Shown piece after piece: positions 7,057-12,109 of a stretch of 12,109 bases of DNA. How positions within the stretch are numbered: the stretch's first letter is position 1; each line of letters begins with the position of its first letter. The translations under genes were made by a program, and so were the position numbers. The stretch comes from an uncultured Oscillospiraceae bacterium. Its GTDB lineage: Bacteria > Bacillota > Clostridia > Oscillospirales > Oscillospiraceae. The stretch covers positions 1-12,109 of the forward strand of contig CAKTPC010000058.1 in the NCBI GenBank assembly GCA_934590505.1, read 5' to 3'. The notes beneath the pieces were generated by a model, which ran no database searches, was not told where the DNA came from, and was given only the letters and a program-made list of their open reading frames with translations.

Positions 7057-8520
7057 TTAATTGTTCACACCATGGTGCGCGTCGGGACTGCTCATGTCGA
7101 GGGCGCGGAAGGTGTAGCCGTTCTGCAAGCCCCAGATTATGACCGACTCCACCGCGTTCACGCTGAAGTCCTTTATATCGTGCTGGAGGACAACCGCCGC
7201 TTTCATGCCGCAGCAGCCGGACTCAATGTTGGAGATAACAACGTCCGTCTTTGTCGTCTCCCCCGCGTCGCCCGAGGACACGTTCCAGTCGAAATACTTA
7301 TATCCCATGTCGGTGAGCGCTTCCGTCAGACGGGACATTATGCCCGGGTTGAAGTTACTGACCGTGTTTGAGCTTCCTCCGGGGAAGCGGCACAGCTGCG
7401 TGTAGCTGCCGGTCTGCTCGTATATGATCTCCTCCATAGCGTTGAAGTCATTGAAGAATGCCTCCTCGCTGGAGTAGATGGTCTTATAGTTGTGCGAATA
7501 GCTGTGCACGCCGACGGAGTGCCCTTCGTTCACCTCGCGGGCGATCAGGTCATAGTACTTCGGGTTCGCCGCCGTGACAAAGAACGTTGCCTTCACGTTA
7601 TACTCCGCCAGCACGTCCAAGAGCTTTGAGGTATAAGGCCCCGGCCCGTCGTCAAATGTGAGGTAGATGGTCTTGCCGTCGGGATTCACAACGTCCGGCC
7701 TGTTCGCCGGGATGACCGTGACGCTGCGTGTCACGCTGACGGATTCGCCCGTCTCGCTCGTGAGGCTGTAGACTATCTGATAGTCCCCCGCGATATATGG
7801 CACTACGTTGCCCTCCACCTGCACGAGTGAGGTCAGGTCCTCCCCCAACCCGTCCGTCGCCGTATAGCCGGGGTCGGTAAAATCTGTGCGTGCGGTGAAT
7901 ACCATGTTCTCATCGCCGTTTAAGATGATGCGCGGCTCGGTCTTTGCATACTTTATCTCGCGCACGGCCGTCGCGGTGTTCCCGGATGAGTCCGTGACGG
8001 TGTAGGTCACCTTGTCCTTATCCTCGGTGCGCACGACCTTTGATGTAAGGTCGCCGTCGCAGCTGTCAAAAGCGGTGTAGCCCTCCTCCTTGTAGCCCTC
8101 CATCCAGCTCGCCTCATAGCCCTCTATGTGCTTGAGCTCTATCTCCGGCGGCGTCGTGTCTATAACGGTGACGTTCCGCTCGGTCTCATAGTCTGTGAGC
8201 ATCCAGCGCGTCCAATATTTCAGTGTATAGCTGCCGAGCTTTGCGGTATCTACGCTGCCCTCGACGGCGACATGCAGGTGCTTAGTCCCCTCGCCGAAGA
8301 GCTTGCCGTAGGTCACGGCGTACACGCCCGGGTCCTCGTATACCTCGCCGTACTCCTGCGTTATGTTCTCCGACCCCGTCACGTAGAAGCGCACGTGACG
8401 CGCGTCTATTATCACGGCCAGCGCCGCGATGGCCACAATATATGCCAGCAGCACCATCAGTATTACTTTAAGTCTCCGGCGGGTTCTGTCTCTCCCCTGC
8501 CGTGTATCCATTTCTTTCAT
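7057..8520 (-). CDS. membrane-anchored polysaccharide deacetylase with three Ig-like modules
   Basis: A NodB-type (CE4) deacetylase that probably removes N-acetyl groups from cell-wall glycan, outside the membrane. The 487-residue product has a short basic N-terminus, one helix at about 19-39 with no cleavage site, and three beta-rich modules resembling DUF5011/bacterial Ig-like domains: about 48-121, 125-192 and 196-271. The second and third share the EEGYTAFD.DGDLT / DPGYTATDGLGEDLT pattern. The NodB domain follows, with TFDDGP at 288-293 (Asp290, Asp291), HSYSH at 339-343 (metal His339 and His343), RFPGGSSN with Arg378, DWNVSSGD from Asp411, and LQHD with His447: all five motifs are intact. 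Substrate (N-acetylglucosamine or N-acetylmuramic acid residues, or another polymer) cannot be told. ATG at 8520 has only a weak AGGA upstream; Met4 is an alternative start. It is monocistronic and faces folD. Confidence 0.92.
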   Translation of the reverse strand: MKEMDTRQGRDRTRRRLKVILMVLLAYIVAIAALAVIIDARHVRFYVTGSENITQEYGEVYEDPGVYAVTYGKLFGEGTKHLHVAVEGSVDTAKLGSYTLKYWTRWMLTDYETERNVTVIDTTPPEIELKHIEGYEASWMEGYKEEGYTAFDSCDGDLTSKVVRTEDKDKVTYTVTDSSGNTATAVREIKYAKTEPRIILNGDENMVFTARTDFTDPGYTATDGLGEDLTSLVQVEGNVVPYIAGDYQIVYSLTSETGESVSVTRSVTVIPANRPDVVNPDGKTIYLTFDDGPGPYTSKLLDVLAEYNVKATFFVTAANPKYYDLIAREVNEGHSVGVHSYSHNYKTIYSSEEAFFNDFNAMEEIIYEQTGSYTQLCRFPGGSSNTVSNFNPGIMSRLTEALTDMGYKYFDWNVSSGDAGETTKTDVVISNIESGCCGMKAAVVLQHDIKDFSVNAVESVIIWGLQNGYTFRALDMSSPDAHHGVNN

Positions 8521-8551
8521 CTTTCCGTGTCCTGTCCGATTTATATCTGAA

Positions 8552-8564
8552 GTGTATTATACAC
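8552..8564 (-). promoter_or_regulatory. deacetylase -10 element inside a 13-base inverted repeat
   Basis: Read on the minus strand, a perfect TATAAT occupies 8561-8556, about 36 bases before the deacetylase start. It is embedded in GTGTA-TTA-TACAC, a 5-base inverted repeat around a 3-base centre. No good -35 is seen at 16-18 bases (TTCCAT at best), so the promoter may need an activator, or the repeat may be an operator. The promoter role is likely; the operator role is speculative. Confidence 0.5.
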
Positions 8565-8660
8565 CCTTTTTCCCGACAATGGAACCGACAGCGATAAATT
8601 CTCTCCGCGCGAATTCTAAACTTTATTTAAGAATTAACATTTCCCCCGGCTTAGTTTTTG

Positions 8661-8689
8661 TTGATATATGCCAATAATTCTGGTATATT
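8661..8689 (+). promoter_or_regulatory. extended -10 promoter for glyS-nadE
   Basis: TTGATA at 8661-8666 and TATATT at 8684-8689 are 17 bases apart, and TGG directly precedes the -10, giving a TGn extended -10. The predicted start of transcription is near 8695-8697, leaving a leader of about 57 bases. Confidence 0.7.
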
Positions 8690-8694
8690 ATAGG

Positions 8695-8739
8695 TTTGTC
8701 GGGAGACAAAAATTTTATCTCTGCGGCAGCCAGCCGCAG
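8695..8739 (+). promoter_or_regulatory. two hairpins in the glyS leader
   Basis: Hairpin one pairs TTTGTC (8695-8700) with GACAAA (8705-8710) around GGGA and would sit at the very 5' end of the transcript. Hairpin two pairs CTGCGGC (8721-8727) with GCCGCAG (8733-8739) around AGCCA and ends right before the ribosome site region (AGGAAAGGAAG, 8738-8748). No T-box core or specifier stem is present. A role in mRNA stability or translation is plausible but untested. Confidence 0.45.
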
Positions 8740-8752
8740 GAAAGGAAGAAAC

Positions 8753-10189
8753 ATGAAAAATACCGAAAAAACCATGGACAGGATCGTGGCCCTGTGCAAG
8801 AACAGAGGCTTCATTTTCGCCGGCTCCGAGATCTACGGCGGCCTTGCCAACACCTGGGACTACGGCCCGCTCGGCGTTGAGCTGAAGAACAACATTAAGC
8901 GCGCTTGGTGGAAGAAGTTCGTGCAGGAGAACCCGTACAACGTCGGCCTTGACGCCGCCATCCTCATGAACCCGCAGACATGGGTCGCCTCCGGTCATCT
9001 GAGCGGCTTCTCCGATCCGCTTATGGACTGCCGCGAGTGCCACGAGCGCTTCCGCGCAGACAAGCTCATTGAGGACTGGTGCAGCGAGACCGCCTTCGAG
9101 CTGCCCAAGCCCATCGACGCCTTCTCCCAGAGCGAGATGAAGGACTTTGTCGAGGAGCACAACATTCCCTGCCCCACCTGCGGCAAGCATAACTTCACCG
9201 ATATCCGTCAGTTCAACCTGATGTTCAAGACCTTCCAGGGCGTCACCGAGGACGCGAAGAACACCGTCTACCTCCGTCCCGAGACCGCGCAGGGCATCTT
9301 CACAAACTTCGTGAACGTCCAGCGCACCACCCGCCGCAAGCTCCCCTTCGGCATCGGCCAGATCGGCAAGAGCTTCCGCAACGAGATCACCCCGGGCAAC
9401 TTCATCTTCCGTGTGCGCGAGTTCGAGCAGATGGAGCTTGAGTTCTTCTGCCAGCCGGGCACCGACCTTGAGTGGTTTGACTATTGGCGCAGCTTCTGCC
9501 ACAACTTCCTTCTCTCCATCGGCCTGAAGGACGAGAACCTCCGTCTGCGCGACCATGACCCCGAGGAGCTTTGCTTCTACTCCAAGGCAACTACCGACTT
9601 TGAGTTCCTCTTCCCCTTCGGCTGGGGCGAGCTCTGGGGCGTTGCCGACCGTACCGACTATGACCTGACCCAGCACCAGACCGTTTCCGGTCAGGACCTA
9701 ACCTATTACGATCAGGAGAAGAACGAGCACTATATCCCCTATGTTATCGAGCCGTCCCTCGGCGTCGAGCGTACCGTGCTCTCCGTCCTGTGCGACGCTT
9801 ATGATGAGCAGGTCGTCGGTCAGGATAAGAAGGGCAATGACGATGTCCGCACCGTGCTGCATCTGCATCCTGCTCTCGCTCCGTTCAAGTGCGCGATCCT
9901 GCCGCTGAGCAAGAAGGAGATCCTCACCGGCCCAGCAATGGAGCTTTACAACGAGCTGAGCAAGGACTTCATGTGCGACTATGACGAGACCGGTTCCATC
10001 GGCAAGCGCTACCGCCGCGAGGATGAGATCGGCACCCCGTTCTGCATCACCTTTGACTTCAACACCGTCGGCACCGAGACCGACGAGGCCGACCACTGCG
10101 TCACCGTCCGTGAGCGCAACAGCATGGAGCAGGTACGCATCCCCATCAGCGAGGTCAAGGCGTACATCTCCGAGCGTATCAAATTCTGA
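8753..10189 (+). CDS. glyS: glycyl-tRNA synthetase, single-chain (alpha2) type
   Basis: This class II aminoacyl-tRNA synthetase charges tRNA-Gly in the cytoplasm as a homodimer; it is the eukaryote/archaea-like form, not the alpha2-beta2 GlyQ/GlyS form. The 478-residue product starts at the ATG at 8753, after AAAGGAAG; a TTG at 8696 is in frame but overlaps the predicted transcription start. Features in order: GSEIYGGLANTWDYGP near 20-40, possible zinc ligands Cys93, Cys96, Cys140 and Cys143, motif 2 SFRNEITPGNF with Arg209, motif 3 GVERT with Arg340, and the anticodon-binding HGTP domain from about 365 (APFKCAILPLSKKE). Length and motifs are ordinary. It is followed after 16 bases by nadE, so the two are likely one transcript. 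Confidence 0.97.
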   Translation: MKNTEKTMDRIVALCKNRGFIFAGSEIYGGLANTWDYGPLGVELKNNIKRAWWKKFVQENPYNVGLDAAILMNPQTWVASGHLSGFSDPLMDCRECHERFRADKLIEDWCSETAFELPKPIDAFSQSEMKDFVEEHNIPCPTCGKHNFTDIRQFNLMFKTFQGVTEDAKNTVYLRPETAQGIFTNFVNVQRTTRRKLPFGIGQIGKSFRNEITPGNFIFRVREFEQMELEFFCQPGTDLEWFDYWRSFCHNFLLSIGLKDENLRLRDHDPEELCFYSKATTDFEFLFPFGWGELWGVADRTDYDLTQHQTVSGQDLTYYDQEKNEHYIPYVIEPSLGVERTVLSVLCDAYDEQVVGQDKKGNDDVRTVLHLHPALAPFKCAILPLSKKEILTGPAMELYNELSKDFMCDYDETGSIGKRYRREDEIGTPFCITFDFNTVGTETDEADHCVTVRERNSMEQVRIPISEVKAYISERIKF

Positions 10190-10205
10190 AATCAGGTGAA
10201 TATAA

Positions 10206-12092
10206 ATGAAGTACGGTTTCATTAAAGCCGCCGCTGCGTCCCCTGTCATCAAGGTCGCGGATGCGGAGTATAACGCCCAGCGCGTTATTGAGTGCATCGC
10301 GGACGCCAAGGCCAAGGGCGTCAAGATCCTCGTTTTCCCGGAGCTCACGCTTACCGGCTGCTCCTGCTTTGACCTTATCGCCCACCGTGTCATCCTCGAC
10401 GGTGCGAAGGCCGCGCTCGCAAAGGTCATCGCCGCGACCGACGGCACTGATATGCTCGTCTTTGTCGGCCTGCCCTATGCCGCCGGCTCCCGCATCTACA
10501 GCTGCGCCGCCGCTATATGTGACGGCGAGCTGCTGGGCCTTGTTCCCAGAGAGAACGTCGAAGGCTCCCACTTTCAGAGCTATGACGACGATGAAGCGCT
10601 CGACGTCACCGTCGGCGAGTACGACAGCTTCCTGTCCTCCGACGTGCTGTTCGAGCACGCCTCCATGCCCGATCTGAAGGTTGCGGTGGAGCTCGGCGCT
10701 GATATGGACGCCGTCACCTCCCCCGCCCTGCGCCACGCGCTCTCGGGCGCTGCCGTCATCGCGCAGATGGCCTCCTTCCCCGAGACCGTCACCTCTACCG
10801 ATGAAGCAGAGCTAAACCTGCGCTATGAGTCGAAGAAGCTGTGCTGCGGCATCGTCATGGCCGCGCCCGGCAAGGGCGAGAGTACTACCGAAAACGTCTA
10901 TTCCGGTCTGTGCATGGTCTCCGAAAACGGCGTTATCCTCGCCTCTGACGAGAAGGAAAACAGCCTTGCCGTCAGCGAGATAGACATTGAGCACATGATA
11001 AACCTCCGCCGCGCAAAGGGCGGCTTCGACGTGTGCGATTATCCACACTACGTCTGCCCGTGGGGCGGCGAGCTTGAGGACACCGTCCTTACCCGCACTT
11101 ACCAGAAGCACCCGCACCTGCCCGAAAAGGCAGAGGACCTGCCGACCTACTGCGAGCGCATGCTTGATATTCAGGTCTCCGGCCTTGTAAAGCGCATGGA
11201 ATACGCAGGGCTCGACCACTGCGTCGTCGGTATCTCCGGCGGTGTGGACTCCACTCTTGCCGTCATGGTCAGCGCCATGGCTGTGAAGAAAATGGGGCTT
11301 CCGAGCACGAACGTCATCGCCTGCACCCTGCCCTGCTTCGGCACCTCCTCCCGCACCAAGTCCAACGCCATCGTCGTCGCTGAGCAGATCGGCGCGGAGG
11401 TCCGCGTTATTGACATCGGCAAGTCCGTCTACCAGCACTTTGACGATATCGGCCACGCGCATGACGATTACTCCATCGCCTTCGAGAACGCGCAGGCGCG
11501 TGAACGCACCCAGGTGCTCATGGACATCGCCAATAAGGTCAACGGCCTTGATGTCGGCACCGAGGATCTCAGTGAGTTCGTCGACGGCTGGTGCACCTAT
11601 AACGGCGACCATATCAGCATGTACGATGTGAACCTCGGCCTGACCAAGACCCAGGTGCGCGCAAGCGTCAGCTACATTGCCGGCAAGACCGAGGACAAGG
11701 TCCTCAAGGCCGCGCTCTATGATGTTCTCGACTGCCCCGTCACCCCGGAGCTTCTGCCGATACATGACGACCTCATCGAGCAGAAGAGCGAGGACGCCGT
11801 CGGCTCCTACAGTCTGCAGGATTTCTTCACCCACAATATGATGATCTGCGGCTTCTCCCCTGCAAAGACGCTCAAGCTCGCCAAGGCCGCTTATGGCGAC
11901 GAGTTCAGCGACGAAGAGCTGCTGCGCTGGATCACCAGCTACTGCAAGCGTTACTTCTCTCAGCAGTTCAAGCGCTCCTGCCTGATGGACGGCCCCGCGG
12001 TCGAGGCTTTCTCCGTCTCCCCGCGCACTGGCTTCCTCATCCCGTCCGACGCCGAGAACACCATGTTCCTCAACAGTCTGGCAAATAGATAA
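10206..12092 (+). CDS. nadE: NAD+ synthetase of the two-domain type with degenerate glutaminase domain
   Basis: The last step of NAD synthesis: ATP-dependent amidation of nicotinic acid adenine dinucleotide. The 628-residue product has the length of glutamine-dependent NadE: an N-terminal nitrilase-like domain (about 1-285) and a C-terminal synthetase (about 315-610). The synthetase keeps the PP-loop SGGVDS at 344-349, TLPCFGTSSRT near 374-384, ARERTQVLMD, GTEDLSE at 451-457 (usual form GTGDLSE) and TYNGDH at 464-469. In the glutaminase domain Glu46 (FPEL) is kept, but the usual VPK..LPNY.EFYE reads VPRENVEGSHF (Arg115 for Lys), and the EICEDLW cysteine motif reads ELGADMD (Gly164 for Cys). 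Glutamine hydrolysis is therefore probably lost and ammonia used directly; this is inferred from known catalytic residues. AGGTGA at 10194-10199 is the ribosome site. Confidence 0.9.
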   Translation: MKYGFIKAAAASPVIKVADAEYNAQRVIECIADAKAKGVKILVFPELTLTGCSCFDLIAHRVILDGAKAALAKVIAATDGTDMLVFVGLPYAAGSRIYSCAAAICDGELLGLVPRENVEGSHFQSYDDDEALDVTVGEYDSFLSSDVLFEHASMPDLKVAVELGADMDAVTSPALRHALSGAAVIAQMASFPETVTSTDEAELNLRYESKKLCCGIVMAAPGKGESTTENVYSGLCMVSENGVILASDEKENSLAVSEIDIEHMINLRRAKGGFDVCDYPHYVCPWGGELEDTVLTRTYQKHPHLPEKAEDLPTYCERMLDIQVSGLVKRMEYAGLDHCVVGISGGVDSTLAVMVSAMAVKKMGLPSTNVIACTLPCFGTSSRTKSNAIVVAEQIGAEVRVIDIGKSVYQHFDDIGHAHDDYSIAFENAQARERTQVLMDIANKVNGLDVGTEDLSEFVDGWCTYNGDHISMYDVNLGLTKTQVRASVSYIAGKTEDKVLKAALYDVLDCPVTPELLPIHDDLIEQKSEDAVGSYSLQDFFTHNMMICGFSPAKTLKLAKAAYGDEFSDEELLRWITSYCKRYFSQQFKRSCLMDGPAVEAFSVSPRTGFLIPSDAENTMFLNSLANR

Positions 12093-12109
12093 GTTTTATC
12101 ACTATCACC

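Noticed and set aside
8577..8592. TGGAACCG-like string resembling part of a T-box core
   Set aside because: It lies upstream of the glyS promoter, lacks the rest of the conserved core, and has no specifier stem or terminator/antiterminator pair.
8612..8635. AT-rich imperfect inverted repeat in the divergent intergenic region
   Set aside because: Eight of nine bases pair around a 6-base loop, but AT-only repeats of this size are expected by chance and no site is recognised.
8651..9676. Long minus-strand open frame (341 codons) opposite glyS
   Set aside because: Overlaps the glyS promoter and its conserved class II core; product is Leu/Val/Glu-rich with no family features.
10680..10720. Frameshift or sequencing error as the cause of the missing NadE cysteine
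   Set aside because: Sequence on both sides stays in the same frame and matches the family, so substitution is the simpler reading.
10812..11834. Long minus-strand open frame (340 codons) opposite nadE
   Set aside because: It mirrors the conserved synthetase domain and has no recognisable motif.
1..12109. CRISPR array, insertion sequence, tRNA/rRNA gene or prophage signal
   Set aside because: No regularly spaced repeats, transposase motifs, terminal inverted repeats or RNA gene signatures were seen; apart from the 232-base divergent gap and a 147-base gap, the window is nearly all coding.

Overview
The window is a GC-rich (about 60% by eye), densely coded stretch from a strictly fermentative Firmicute. 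It fits best with a gut-type Clostridia of the Oscillospirales. Grounds for this are the clostridial rnf gene order, strong AGGAGG-type ribosome sites, sigma-A-like promoters, a eukaryotic-type single-chain glycyl-tRNA synthetase and a membrane-anchored peptidoglycan-type deacetylase with DUF5011-like modules. The taxonomic call is inference, as no rRNA or marker alignment was possible.

Region 1 (1-4780) is a tightly packed operon for an Rnf-type membrane redox complex, rnfC-D-G-E-A, closed by a hairpin terminator directly after rnfA. No rnfB lies inside it. The window opens with TAA 20 bases before rnfC, so an upstream gene (perhaps rnfB) may be cut off. The complex is divergent. RnfG is about twice the usual length, with two FMN-binding-like halves. 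RnfE and RnfA each lack one of the two cysteines that in Rnf/Nqr ligate the intramembrane [2Fe-2S] cluster (Ala106 in RnfE, Thr28 in RnfA). RnfC lacks the usual GGIHPP signature but keeps both 4Fe-4S motifs.

Region 2 (4781-7052) has a clear promoter, then a cytoplasmic GH13 glucan hydrolase whose last codons overlap folD (bifunctional methylene-THF dehydrogenase/cyclohydrolase). A long bidirectional terminator follows. Region 3 (7057-8520, minus strand) is a membrane-anchored polysaccharide deacetylase with three Ig-like modules and a complete NodB active site.

Region 4 (8521-12092) starts with a 232-base divergent intergenic region holding both promoters and two small hairpins in the glyS leader. 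It continues with glyS and, 16 bases later, a two-domain NAD+ synthetase. That protein keeps the ATP/NAD-forming synthetase motifs, but its N-terminal glutaminase domain has lost the catalytic Cys (Gly164) and Lys (Arg115), so it probably works only with free ammonia or gets it another way.

The genes tie together loosely around redox and one-carbon metabolism: NAD supply (nadE), NAD-linked membrane electron transfer (rnf) and NADP-linked folate chemistry (folD). The two strongest leads are the altered Fe-S ligand set plus double FMN domain of the Rnf complex, and the dead-looking glutaminase of NadE.
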